Origin: Brevibacillus_F sp035644815
GTDB lineage: Bacteria > Bacillota > Bacilli > Brevibacillales > Brevibacillaceae
Assembly (NCBI GenBank): GCA_035644815.1
Contig: DASQNU010000188.1
Span: 9,682 to 73,681, forward strand
DNA: 64,000 nucleotides
Direction of reading: 5' to 3'
The notes under the pieces were generated by a model. It did not search any database. It was not told the origin of the DNA and was given only the letters and a program-made list of their open reading frames with translations. Shown here one piece after another: positions 8,226 to 16,972 of the stretch (positions are counted from its first letter, which is position 1; each line of letters opens with the position of its first letter). Made by a program: the position numbers and the translations under genes.

Positions 8226-9077
8226 ATGGAACATAAGCTGAGCATTGGAAAAATGGCGAAGCTGCGAGGCTTAACGGTGGATACGCTGCGCCATTACGAT
8301 AAGATTGGTTTGCTAAAGCCTTATTACACCGATTCAAGTACCGGATATCGTTATTATTCCATATCCCAGTATGAAGTTCTCGGCACGATAAAAGAATTAA
8401 GGAGAATCGGGTTCACACTGGAAGAAATCAAGAAATTTCTAACGAACCGCAATGTGAAAAAATCCATTCAATCTCTTAAAACATCCATGACCCAAATCCA
8501 GCAAAAAATAAAGGAATTACAAGACATCCATGATATTTTGAAGACGCGTATCGATCATATCGAAAATTTTACAAACAGTTACAAGGATTCGGATATCGTG
8601 ATCAAACAATTTGAAGAACGGGAATACATTCGATTAGAAAGACCGGTAAGTTGGGCGGATACAGAAAACCTGCAATTTGGATTTTTGGAGCTGGAGAACA
8701 AGATCGGTGGAATCATTCCGGTTCTGGCCAGCAATAAATTTGGAGAATTTATAAAGCAAGAGTACTTTGATGAACTTCGTCAATCACCCAATTTTTCACA
8801 TAAATTTAGCGAATTTCAATCTCATTTATTTCTTCTTGTGCAGGATGAAACGACCAGTCTGCCCACACAAAAAATAGAAAAAGGGTTGTATATCTGCACC
8901 TACTTCGGTGGTGTTGTTAGGGAAAAAATGCTAACCCAGTTTAAAAAACTGCTTGATTATTGCGATACACATGGCTACGTCATTGCAGGAGACGCCATTC
9001 GCATCATGCAGGTGGATATTTCTTTGACTGATCAATACGATGAAGCTTATTATGAAATACAAATTCCGATTGTATAG
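8226..9077 (+). CDS. MerR-family transcriptional regulator with effector-binding domain
   Basis: A 283-residue regulator. The N-terminus is a MerR winged helix (IGKMAKLRGLTVDTLRHYDK, then DSSTGYRYYS), followed by a coiled coil around residues 80-115 that dimerises such proteins. The C-terminal half resembles the GyrI-like ligand domain of BmrR-type multidrug sensors. The ATG at 8226 follows AGAAGGAGAGG. Just downstream is a promoter with the 19-bp spacer that MerR proteins act on, directed at the first amidohydrolase gene, so that gene is the likely target. The ligand is unknown. Confidence 0.85.
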   Translation: MEHKLSIGKMAKLRGLTVDTLRHYDKIGLLKPYYTDSSTGYRYYSISQYEVLGTIKELRRIGFTLEEIKKFLTNRNVKKSIQSLKTSMTQIQQKIKELQDIHDILKTRIDHIENFTNSYKDSDIVIKQFEEREYIRLERPVSWADTENLQFGFLELENKIGGIIPVLASNKFGEFIKQEYFDELRQSPNFSHKFSEFQSHLFLLVQDETTSLPTQKIEKGLYICTYFGGVVREKMLTQFKKLLDYCDTHGYVIAGDAIRIMQVDISLTDQYDEAYYEIQIPIV

Positions 9078-9090
9078 AAAGTGAACGAGA

Positions 9091-9129
9091 AAACAGTCTT
9101 CGAAATGATCATTTCGAGGCTGTTTTTTT
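9091..9129 (+). terminator. Rho-independent terminator after the merR-type gene
   Basis: A long, nearly perfect stem (AAACAGTCTTCGAAATGA with its complement to 9123) is centred on 9108-9109 and followed by T7. Confidence 0.85.
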
Positions 9130-9141
9130 GTTTGGAGGCTG

Positions 9142-9172
9142 TTGACTCTGGAGTTACACAAGACTTTATGCT
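9142..9172 (+). promoter_or_regulatory. MerR-type promoter with 19-bp spacer
   Basis: TTGACT at 9142-9147 and TATGCT at 9167-9172 are separated by 19 bp, the over-long spacing typical of MerR-controlled promoters. The dyad in the spacer is imperfect. It faces the amidohydrolase gene at 9294. Confidence 0.5.
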
Positions 9173-9293
9173 AGATTCATACATCACGAATGAAGCGATC
9201 TGTTCCCAAGGGAGGACTTTAGCGAAGGTGCTCGGTATCCAAAAAAATGTGAGCGGTTACATCACTATGCTCACGAAGTAAAGAAAGGAATGA

Positions 9294-10910
9294 ATGATGA
9301 TGGGGCAACAACCGGCTGACGTCATACTGTCAAGCAAATTCGTTTTTACGGGACTTTCCGAACAACCCGAACCTGCTTCTATCGCGATTAAGGACAACAA
9401 GATAGTGGCGATCGGTTCAGACTCAGAAATGAAACCATACACAGGTGAACACACCAAAGTCTATCAGTTTGAAGACCAGCTAATCATGCCGGGATTCCAT
9501 GATTTCCATCTTCATATTATGCAAGGGGCCTTGGCACTGGGCAGCGTCAATCTGTTTACGGCACGTTCTGAAGATGAAGCGGTAGAAATGATACGCGAAT
9601 TTGCTGAATTACACCCTAAGAATAAGTGGGTAATCGGATTTACGTGGGATGCGGGGTATTGGAACAGACAAGAATTACCGACACGCCATTCCTTGGATCG
9701 GATTCTTCCTGACCGGCCCGCACTCATGTTTCATGCGGAAGGTCATTATGCTTGGGTGAATACGAGAGCATTGGAGATCGCAAATATCACGCGGAATACC
9801 GATAATCCTGCTTATGGTGTGATCGGAAAAGATGCAAACGGCGAACCAGACGGCATTTTATATGAAAAAGCAATGAATGCGGTTATCAGTCATGCATTCG
9901 ATTGGTCACATGCCGAAAAAAAGGAAATGTTCGCCAATTTCTTGACACACGCTGCAAGTCTGGGGATTACGGCTGTGCATGACTTGCTTGGGTTAAAAAC
10001 AATAGATGCGTACCATATCTTCAAAGAATTTGAAGATAGTGGGGAATTAACAACACGGATCCATCTATGGCCAGCTCTAGATGGCGAACTTAAACACGCC
10101 AAGCAGCTACGAGACACGTTTAAATCGGATAAGCTCCGTGTAGCCGGTCTGAAACAATTTATCGATGGCGTGATTACCGCTCGTACCGCATATCTTCTTG
10201 AACCTTACGCGGATCAACCGGAAACTCGTGGAGAGACAACTTATCCTCCTGAAACGATCAAAAAATGGGTAACCGAAGCGGATCATGAAGGCTTCAGCAT
10301 TCGATTTCATGCGATCGGGGATGGAGCGATTCGGCTCGCACTAGATGCCTATGAGGAAGCACAAATGATAAACGGCAAGCGCGATTCACGTCATTCCATT
10401 GAACATGTGGAAGTAATCCACCCGGATGATATCCAACGATTCCAAGAACTAGGGGTTACTGCTTCGATGCAGCCCGATCACTTGGCGATGTCGGAAAGAG
10501 GTGTGTACACCGACCGGATCGGTGCGGAACGAGAAAAATATGTGTTCTCCATCCGTACTCTGCAAGAAGCAGGGGCAAGACTGGCATTCGGAACGGACTT
10601 CCCCATCGATGTCCTGAATCCGCTGCTGCAAATCTATCGGGCGGTCACGAGAATCGACAGCAGCGGTAAGACAGTATGGCATCCTCATGAGTGCATTACA
10701 CTTGCAGATGCATTGAAAGCATATACAACCGGTTCCGCTTACGGCACATTTCGGGAGCATGAATTGGGGACATTGGAAGCTGGCAAGCTAGCCGATATTG
10801 TCGTTCTGGAACGAAATTTATTTGAATTACCCGTAGAAGATATACCGGATACAAAGGTACAGCTGACGATTGTTGATGGGAAAATCGTATATGATCGAGA
10901 AGCGCTATGA
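9294..10910 (+). CDS. YtcJ-type metal-dependent amidohydrolase (copy 1)
   Basis: A 538-residue amidohydrolase-3 family protein. The metal-binding HDFHLH motif is at about residues 69-74. Further landmarks are the carbamylatable Lys region GLKQFIDGVI, FHAIGDGAI, SIEHVEVIHPDD and a late GTDFPID carrying the catalytic Asp. These enzymes hydrolyse amide or formamide bonds in small molecules; the substrate here cannot be read from sequence. ATG codons at 9294, 9297 and 9300 follow AAGAAAGGA. It is followed by a permease and a close paralogue of itself, and probably responds to the MerR protein upstream. Confidence 0.85.
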   Translation: MMMGQQPADVILSSKFVFTGLSEQPEPASIAIKDNKIVAIGSDSEMKPYTGEHTKVYQFEDQLIMPGFHDFHLHIMQGALALGSVNLFTARSEDEAVEMIREFAELHPKNKWVIGFTWDAGYWNRQELPTRHSLDRILPDRPALMFHAEGHYAWVNTRALEIANITRNTDNPAYGVIGKDANGEPDGILYEKAMNAVISHAFDWSHAEKKEMFANFLTHAASLGITAVHDLLGLKTIDAYHIFKEFEDSGELTTRIHLWPALDGELKHAKQLRDTFKSDKLRVAGLKQFIDGVITARTAYLLEPYADQPETRGETTYPPETIKKWVTEADHEGFSIRFHAIGDGAIRLALDAYEEAQMINGKRDSRHSIEHVEVIHPDDIQRFQELGVTASMQPDHLAMSERGVYTDRIGAEREKYVFSIRTLQEAGARLAFGTDFPIDVLNPLLQIYRAVTRIDSSGKTVWHPHECITLADALKAYTTGSAYGTFREHELGTLEAGKLADIVVLERNLFELPVEDIPDTKVQLTIVDGKIVYDREAL

Positions 10911-11013
10911 CTGAATAAATGACTGAAAATTTGGACACGGAGAAATTGAGGGAGAATGGGCAAGATAGATAAAAACCATACAATATCCTGATTTGAACAA
11001 GGGGGATCGATGT

Positions 11014-12381
11014 ATGAGCCATTCACAATTGCCAACGCTTAAACGGGCTCTGTCATTAAAATATGTCGTGTTTTTTGGGTTAGCCTTTATGGCACCAACT
11101 ACGATGTTTTCGACTTACGGAGTCGCTGTGAATAGCACGAATGGGATGATTTCCACCGCTTATATTGTCGCCTTTATCGTGATGTTGTTTACCGCTTACA
11201 GCTATGCGCAAATGGTAAAAGCCTTTCCCAATGCCGGTGCGGCCTATACCTTTACGCAAAAATCGCTTAGTCCCCACATTGGATTTCTTGTAGGGTGGAC
11301 GATCTTGCTAGATTATGTGTTCAGTCCGATGATTAGCGCGCTGTTGTTGGGAATAGCGATGGAAGCATATTTCCCTTCGATTCCGATGTACATTTGGATT
11401 GTGATGTTCATCTTTACCGTTACGGTGGTAAATATACTTGGCATCACAATAGCAGCTAAGTTCAATACGGTGCTTCTATTTCTCCAGTTCGGAACATTCG
11501 CTCTATTTACTGCATTTTCCATTCAAGGGCTTCTCAATGGGAAAGGAGCAGGAACGCTTTTTTCCATCCTTCCGTTTTTGGATTCACAGGCAAATATGCA
11601 GAACTTTTGGTCCGTGATCCCCGTTCTTTGCTTTTCCTTTTTGGGGTTTGATGCCGTAACGACCCTTTCTGAAGAAACGAAAAACCCTCAAAAATCGATA
11701 CCAAGAGCCATTTATCTCATTACGATCATTGGCGGTGTGCTATTTATCATCGGTTCATACTTTTTACAACTAGTCTGGCCCGAGTACCAATCATTGCAAG
11801 ATCCTGAATCCTCTTATATCGAAATCGCCATGTATATAGGTGGTAACTTTCTGACCAGTTACATATTAGCCGAGGGAATCATGGCAAGTTTTTCATCGGC
11901 AGTTGCTTCCGGGACAAGTTCCTCTCGCATTTTGTACGCGATGGGGCGTGAACGTGTGCTCCCTAACCGTATCTTTGGCTATCTTTCACCGAAATATCGA
12001 ACGCCTCTCTTTAACATCCTGCTGGTTGGAGGCATTGCTCTTAGCGCCCTTTTCCTAAGTCTTACTACTGCCGTTTCTCTCATTAATTTTGGTGCGTTCT
12101 TTGCCTTTACTTTCGTGAATCTGTCGGTTATTTCATTCTATTTTGTCCGAAACAAACAAAGATCCATAGTGGGTACCATTCGATACCTAATTATTCCGTT
12201 AATTGGCGCTTCCCTAACCGGGTTATTTTGGGTAATGTTAGACAAACATTCCCTTCTATTAGGTGGAGTTTGGCTTGCGTTAGGGTTTTTGTACCTTCTC
12301 TACCTAACGAAAATGTTTAGACAACCCCCGCCCGAGCTTTCCTTTGTCGAAGCTGCTACTTATGAAGAAGCGCGATCGTAA
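11014..12381 (+). CDS. APC-family amino acid/polyamine permease (copy 1)
   Basis: A 456-residue membrane protein with about twelve hydrophobic segments and the APC N-terminal motif (YVVFFGLAFMAPTTMFSTYG). It also has the conserved LGFDAVTTLSEETKNPQKS before TM7. ATG at 11014 is used because AAGGGGGA lies 8 bp upstream; the open frame starts a little earlier. It lies between two amidohydrolase paralogues and probably imports their substrate or exchanges the product. A second copy at 29434 is highly similar along its whole length. Confidence 0.85.
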   Translation: MSHSQLPTLKRALSLKYVVFFGLAFMAPTTMFSTYGVAVNSTNGMISTAYIVAFIVMLFTAYSYAQMVKAFPNAGAAYTFTQKSLSPHIGFLVGWTILLDYVFSPMISALLLGIAMEAYFPSIPMYIWIVMFIFTVTVVNILGITIAAKFNTVLLFLQFGTFALFTAFSIQGLLNGKGAGTLFSILPFLDSQANMQNFWSVIPVLCFSFLGFDAVTTLSEETKNPQKSIPRAIYLITIIGGVLFIIGSYFLQLVWPEYQSLQDPESSYIEIAMYIGGNFLTSYILAEGIMASFSSAVASGTSSSRILYAMGRERVLPNRIFGYLSPKYRTPLFNILLVGGIALSALFLSLTTAVSLINFGAFFAFTFVNLSVISFYFVRNKQRSIVGTIRYLIIPLIGASLTGLFWVMLDKHSLLLGGVWLALGFLYLLYLTKMFRQPPPELSFVEAATYEEARS

Positions 12382-12417
12382 TTGTTTTACTTATATACAT
12401 GAAAGGAATGATTTATC

Positions 12418-14049
12418 ATGAGTCAACAAACAGCTGATCTGGTTCTTTCAAGCAAATCTGTTTTTACAGGGCTGACTGATCGTCCCGAACCCGCTTCTAT
12501 CGCGATAAAGGAAAATAAGATTGTTGCGATTGGTTCTGAGGAGGAGATGAAACCTTTTATAGACGAGCATACGAAAATCTATCCATGTAATGACAACTTC
12601 ATCATGCCGGGATTCCATGATTTCCACCTGCATCTCATGGATGGGGCTGTCGCGATGAATAGCGCCAACTTATTCACTGCCCGATCAGAAGAAGAGGCAC
12701 TTGAAATGATTCGCACATTTGCCGAATCACGACCGGAAGATTCATGGGTAATCGGCTCCGCATGGGATGCAGGTTACTGGGATACTCAGCAGTTGCCAAA
12801 TCGTTATTCGTTGGATCGAATTCTTCCCGATCGGCCAGCGCTCATGTTTCACGCCGAAGGTCATTATGCATGGGTAAATTCAAAAGCGTTGGAGATTGCT
12901 GGCATTCATCGAGATACCGAGAATCCTTCCTACGGCATGATTGGCAAAGATGAAAGCGGGGAACCCAATGGTCTTTTATACGAAAAAGCAATGGAAGCCG
13001 TGATTGAGCATGCCTATGCTTTTACGAAAGAACAGAAGAGAGAATTATTCGCGACTTTCCTCACATATGCTGCACGTTTAGGGATCACTGCCGTACACGA
13101 TTTATTTGCGACGGAGTCAATGGCCAAGCTTAATGATTATGATCTTTTCAAGGAATTTGAAGAAAGAGGGGAAATAACCACGCGCATACATCTATGGCCT
13201 GCGCTAAATGGCGATCTTGAACGAGCCAAACAGCTAAGAGAAAAGTATCAGTCGGATAAACTCCGTGTATCCGGTCTGAAGCAATTCATCGATGGCGTGA
13301 TCACGGCTCGAACCGCATACCTACTCGAACCGTATGCGGATCAACCAGAAACTCGCGGTGATACATCTTTTCCTCCTGAAACGATCAAAAAATGGGTCGT
13401 AGAAGCGGATAAAGAGGGCTTTAGCATTAGATTCCATGCGATCGGGGATGGAGCGATTCGCCTTGCACTAGATGCCTATGAGGAAGCGCAAAAGGTGAAC
13501 GGCAAGCGTGATTCACGTCATTCCATCGAGCATGTGGAAGTGATCCACCCGGATGATATCCATCGTTTCAAAGAGCTTGGAGTTACCGCTTCGATGCAGC
13601 CCGATCATTTGGCGATGTCCGAAAGAGGTGTGTACACCGATCGGATTGGTTCCGAACGAGAAAAACACGTGTTCTCCATCCATAGCCTGCAAGAAGCAGG
13701 GGCCAGACTGGCATTCGGAACAGACTTCCCCATTGATGTCCTGAATCCGCTTCTGCAAATCTATCGAGCGGTCACAAGAATCGACAGCAGCGGAAAAACA
13801 GCTTGGCATCCACATGAGCGCATTACTTTGGCCGATGCACTGAAAGCATATACTGCCGGATCCGCTTATGGTGCTTTCAGGGAGCATGAATTCGGGACCT
13901 TGGAAGTAGGCAAGTTAGCTGATATTGTCGTCCTGGAACGAAATCTTTTTGAAATACCCGTAGAAGAGATACCAGATACAAAGGTGCTGGTAACGATTGT
14001 TGATGGAAAAGTTGTTTTTGACCATACCAATTCAATAACTGAATGTTAA
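12418..14049 (+). CDS. YtcJ-type metal-dependent amidohydrolase (copy 2)
   Basis: A 543-residue close paralogue of the protein encoded at 9294, with long identical blocks (for example GLKQFIDGVITARTAYLLEP and VTASMQPDHLAMSERGVYT). The metal site HDFHLH is at about 67-72 and GTDFPIDVLNP near the end. The gene starts 36 bp after the permease stop with GAAAGGA upstream. The two copies flank the permease, indicating duplication of an amidohydrolase gene around it. The differences lie mostly in the N-terminal third and near the active-site rim, so specificities may differ. Confidence 0.85.
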   Translation: MSQQTADLVLSSKSVFTGLTDRPEPASIAIKENKIVAIGSEEEMKPFIDEHTKIYPCNDNFIMPGFHDFHLHLMDGAVAMNSANLFTARSEEEALEMIRTFAESRPEDSWVIGSAWDAGYWDTQQLPNRYSLDRILPDRPALMFHAEGHYAWVNSKALEIAGIHRDTENPSYGMIGKDESGEPNGLLYEKAMEAVIEHAYAFTKEQKRELFATFLTYAARLGITAVHDLFATESMAKLNDYDLFKEFEERGEITTRIHLWPALNGDLERAKQLREKYQSDKLRVSGLKQFIDGVITARTAYLLEPYADQPETRGDTSFPPETIKKWVVEADKEGFSIRFHAIGDGAIRLALDAYEEAQKVNGKRDSRHSIEHVEVIHPDDIHRFKELGVTASMQPDHLAMSERGVYTDRIGSEREKHVFSIHSLQEAGARLAFGTDFPIDVLNPLLQIYRAVTRIDSSGKTAWHPHERITLADALKAYTAGSAYGAFREHEFGTLEVGKLADIVVLERNLFEIPVEEIPDTKVLVTIVDGKVVFDHTNSITEC

Positions 14050-14056
14050 AAGATCA

Positions 14057-14100
14057 AATCCCAATTTCTCACTCTTATCACTGAGACATTGGGATTTTGT
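14057..14100 (+). terminator. Probable terminator after amidohydrolase copy 2
   Basis: AATCCCAAT at 14057-14065 pairs with ATTGGGATT at 14088-14096 over a 22-nt loop, followed by a short T-rich stretch. Confidence 0.65.
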
Positions 14101-14159
14101 GTACTAGTATAATAGAGGCGTATTGAATGAAAATCACTGATAAATTGGAGTGAGCGATC

Positions 14160-15557
14160 ATGTTCGATTCACATGAATGGGAAGTCCTGTTGGATCTCGT
14201 TTCCGACGGAATACTCATTACGGATCACGAGTGCAACATAGTGAAAGTCAATAAAGCGTACGAAAGAATGGCGAAACGGACTGCGCAAGAGTTGATTGGG
14301 ACCAACATAAACAATATGGAATGGCGAAAGAACAATGAATCAAGTGCGGTAAAAGTATTGCAAACAAGAAAACCGGTGACCACGATACAGCAGGTGGTAG
14401 TTGATCATGAAAAAAAAGAGTTTATTTCCACAGGCATGCCCATGTTCAACGAGCAAAACGAAATTATATATGTAGTAAATTGTGTACGTGATATGACGGA
14501 ATTGCACGAGCTAAAAAGAGCCTTGGAACAGATCAAACAGATGAACCAAACCTACCTGAAACAGCTAAAGAGCTTGAAAGAACGCGAGCTTCATCTGGAG
14601 GGGTTAGTGGCACACAGCAAGGAAATGATTGACGTTTTAACTGTTGCAGCAAAAGTCGCCACGGTTGATTCCCAGGTGATCCTTCGGGGTGAATCGGGTG
14701 TGGGGAAAGAAGTGATCGCCAAGTTTATCCATAAAAACAGCATGCGTGCCTGTGAAGCCTTTATCAAAGTCAATTGCGGGGCGATCCCCGAAGCGCTGAT
14801 GGAGAGCGAGTTTTTCGGATATGAGTCGGGTGCATTTACAGGAGCCAACAGAGAGGGAAAGCCGGGCGTATTTGAATTAGCGAATCACGGGACGTTATTT
14901 TTGGATGAAATTGGCGATATGCCGCTAGACTTGCAAGTGAAATTGCTGCGGGTATTGGAGGAGCAAGAGTTTCGTCGGGTAGGGGGTGTAAAAACGATTC
15001 GGTCCGATGTGAGGATTATAGCAGCGACCAATCAGAATCTGGAGGAAATGGTCCAGCGAAAGGCATTTCGTAAAGATCTTTATTATCGGCTTCAGGTGTA
15101 TCCAATTCACATACCGCCGCTTCGCAAGCGAAGGGAAGACATTCCGTATCTGATCCAGTATTTTCTAGAGGCTTATCAAAAGAAACGTGCGATCCAATTT
15201 CGGATCGATCCGGATGTGATACAACTCCTGTGTCAATACGACTGGCCAGGAAACATTAGGGAATTGAGCAATGTTATCGAACGGATGGCGATTACAAGCT
15301 CAAACAAAGATATTCTGATTGAACATGTGCCGCAAGAAATATTCGGAAATTTCCGTCATATCATGCCCGAGTGTTTGCAAGAAGAGGTTGAGCTGTTTGA
15401 ATACCAGAAGCTTACACGTGCTCTCGCGTTGCATAAGTCGACACGTAAAGCAGCTCTCGCCCTCAAGATGAGTCAACCCACGTTTGTCAGGAAGATGAAG
15501 CTGTACGAGCAGAAATACAGAACTGATTTAAAAATGGATCACTTGTCGTCTGAGTGA
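14160..15557 (+). CDS. Sigma-54-dependent activator with PAS sensor domain
   Basis: A 465-residue enhancer-binding protein. Residues ~8-118 form a PAS domain (ILITDHECNIVKVNKAYERM), followed by a linker coiled coil (~118-148). The AAA+ domain has Walker A GESGVGKE (177-184), the canonical sigma-54 loop GAFTGA (224-229), Walker B LFLDEIGD and FRKDLYYRLQ. A Fis-type helix-turn-helix closes it (about 420-450, RKAALALKMSQPTFVRKMK). ATG 14160 has a GGAG site upstream. A sigma-54 promoter begins 66 bp after the stop, in front of the C45 hydrolase operon, its likely target. The PAS domain suggests a small-molecule ligand. Confidence 0.92.
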   Translation: MFDSHEWEVLLDLVSDGILITDHECNIVKVNKAYERMAKRTAQELIGTNINNMEWRKNNESSAVKVLQTRKPVTTIQQVVVDHEKKEFISTGMPMFNEQNEIIYVVNCVRDMTELHELKRALEQIKQMNQTYLKQLKSLKERELHLEGLVAHSKEMIDVLTVAAKVATVDSQVILRGESGVGKEVIAKFIHKNSMRACEAFIKVNCGAIPEALMESEFFGYESGAFTGANREGKPGVFELANHGTLFLDEIGDMPLDLQVKLLRVLEEQEFRRVGGVKTIRSDVRIIAATNQNLEEMVQRKAFRKDLYYRLQVYPIHIPPLRKRREDIPYLIQYFLEAYQKKRAIQFRIDPDVIQLLCQYDWPGNIRELSNVIERMAITSSNKDILIEHVPQEIFGNFRHIMPECLQEEVELFEYQKLTRALALHKSTRKAALALKMSQPTFVRKMKLYEQKYRTDLKMDHLSSE

Positions 15558-15577
15558 ACCATATGTGAATCAATCTG

Positions 15578-15613
15578 GTGCGATAACATTTGCAAACGTA
15601 AATGTTATCGCAC
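15578..15613. repeat. Perfect 14-bp inverted repeat before sigma-54 promoter
   Basis: GTGCGATAACATTT (15578-15591) and AAATGTTATCGCAC (15600-15613) flank 8 nt. It is followed by only four T. It could be a weak terminator of the activator gene or a binding site for it; its centre is about 55 bp upstream of the predicted start, closer than usual for an enhancer. Confidence 0.6.
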
Positions 15614-15622
15614 TTTTCTGAA

Positions 15623-15640
15623 TTGGCATTGAATTTGCAT
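15623..15640 (+). promoter_or_regulatory. Sigma-54 promoter of the C45 hydrolase/amidohydrolase/Opp cluster
   Basis: TTGGCAT, five bases, then TTGCAT: GG-N10-GC spacing and near-consensus -24/-12 elements. Predicted start near 15650 leaves a leader of about 125 nt. Confidence 0.8.
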
Positions 15641-15774
15641 TTGGTCATTCAACGGGAGAGGAGGGAAACAAGAGAGAACGCGGTCTGGAGAGAAGCAACG
15701 AATCACCCAAAAAACAGAGCGCTTGGTATAAGTTTGACGATCAATGCAAGCAGGCAGATATGGAGGTTTTAAAC

Positions 15775-16863
15775 ATGAATGCGTTTCCTTACATAAGGGT
15801 AAGCGGTACGGCTATCGAACGCGGAAGACAAATGGGCGAGCTCGCTAAGCAGCAAATCGTACAAAACATCGGGATGTATCGCAAGTATTTTCACGATGTG
15901 TACGACGTAGCTTGGGACGCTGCCAGAGATTACGCCACATCGTACATCCCTAGGATCGAACAATACGATCAGGAGATTATGGATGAGATCAAAGGGATGA
16001 GTGAAGGAGCGAATTTAGATCTGCTCGATCTCGTAGTACTCAATGTCCGGAGTGAGGTCATCATTAACATCGGAAAGTCACATTCGGTTCTGGATGGGTG
16101 TACGTGCCTGGCTGCAACTCCCGTCGTCACAAAAGAGCAAACAACCTTACTCGGGCAAAACTGGGATTGGAATCACAGGATTCAGCCAGGGATGATTATC
16201 GCAGAAATTGAACAGCCGCCAAAGCCGACAATTTTAATGGTTACGGAAGCGGGGATCGTTGGAAAAATCGGGCTAAACAGTGAAGGGCTTGGGTTATGCA
16301 TGAATTTTTTAGGGACATCGGAAATTGGGGAAGGCGTTCCCATCCATATCATTCTCAGGGGTATTTTGAATAGCAATTCCATTCCCAAGGCGATCGGACA
16401 GATAACCAAGCTTCCCCGTGGCACTTCGGCCAACTATCTAATTGCCCACAAGGTGGGAGAGACGGTAGATGTAGAGGCTACACCGACCAATTATGATGTG
16501 ATCTATCCGCTGGAAGGATGCATCGCGCATGCGAATCATTTTGTCGCTCCCCGTTTACTCAACGTCGATGACACGAAAAGAAACGGTATTCCGGATACGC
16601 ACCTGCGTCATGGGGTCGCCACGAGAATGTTAACAGCCCAGATCGGAATGATCGACACGGAGACCTTTAAACAGATATTTACCAATCACACGGGGCATCC
16701 CGTTGGCATCTGCCGGCATGGAGAATCGATTCTGTCTGATCATGAGGCTTCAAGCACAGCCAAAACCGTATTTTCCATCATCATGAATTTGTCTGAGGGA
16801 ACATTTGAACTCACCACGGGGAATCCTTGCGAAAACACTTTCCAGACGTATCGTCTGAATTAG
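15775..16863 (+). CDS. C45-family Ntn-hydrolase (acyl-CoA:6-APA acyltransferase-like)
   Basis: A 362-residue protein of the penicillin acyltransferase-like Ntn-hydrolase family. The self-cleavage signature is LDGCTCLAAT; by analogy the chain is cut between Gly108 and Cys109, which becomes the N-terminal nucleophile. GQNWDWN and a later LTTGNPCE are also family hallmarks. Members hydrolyse or form amide bonds of acylated amino acids, peptides or beta-lactams. ATG 15775 is preferred over the upstream GGAG-overlapping ATG because GGAGG (15762-15766) is spaced for it. It opens the unit with an amidohydrolase and an Opp-type importer, so imported amides are plausible substrates. Confidence 0.85.
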   Translation: MNAFPYIRVSGTAIERGRQMGELAKQQIVQNIGMYRKYFHDVYDVAWDAARDYATSYIPRIEQYDQEIMDEIKGMSEGANLDLLDLVVLNVRSEVIINIGKSHSVLDGCTCLAATPVVTKEQTTLLGQNWDWNHRIQPGMIIAEIEQPPKPTILMVTEAGIVGKIGLNSEGLGLCMNFLGTSEIGEGVPIHIILRGILNSNSIPKAIGQITKLPRGTSANYLIAHKVGETVDVEATPTNYDVIYPLEGCIAHANHFVAPRLLNVDDTKRNGIPDTHLRHGVATRMLTAQIGMIDTETFKQIFTNHTGHPVGICRHGESILSDHEASSTAKTVFSIIMNLSEGTFELTTGNPCENTFQTYRLN

Positions 16864-16972
16864 AAACGTACCAAGCATGCAGACGCTCAGATCGATTATC
16901 GTTTCACGTAAACAAAGCGGGAAAGCAACATGTTTTCACTCGTTTCAAACATCATGAAGGAGAGGATTTATC

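Noticed and set aside
9081..9281. 66-codon open frame starting GTG after the MerR gene
   Set aside because: It begins inside the terminator hairpin of the MerR gene, runs through the MerR-type promoter and has no ribosome-binding site or recognisable domain.
15578..15613. Calling the 14-bp inverted repeat a definite terminator
   Set aside because: Only four T follow, and it lies directly before a sigma-54 promoter, so a regulatory role is equally possible; it is listed as a repeat only.
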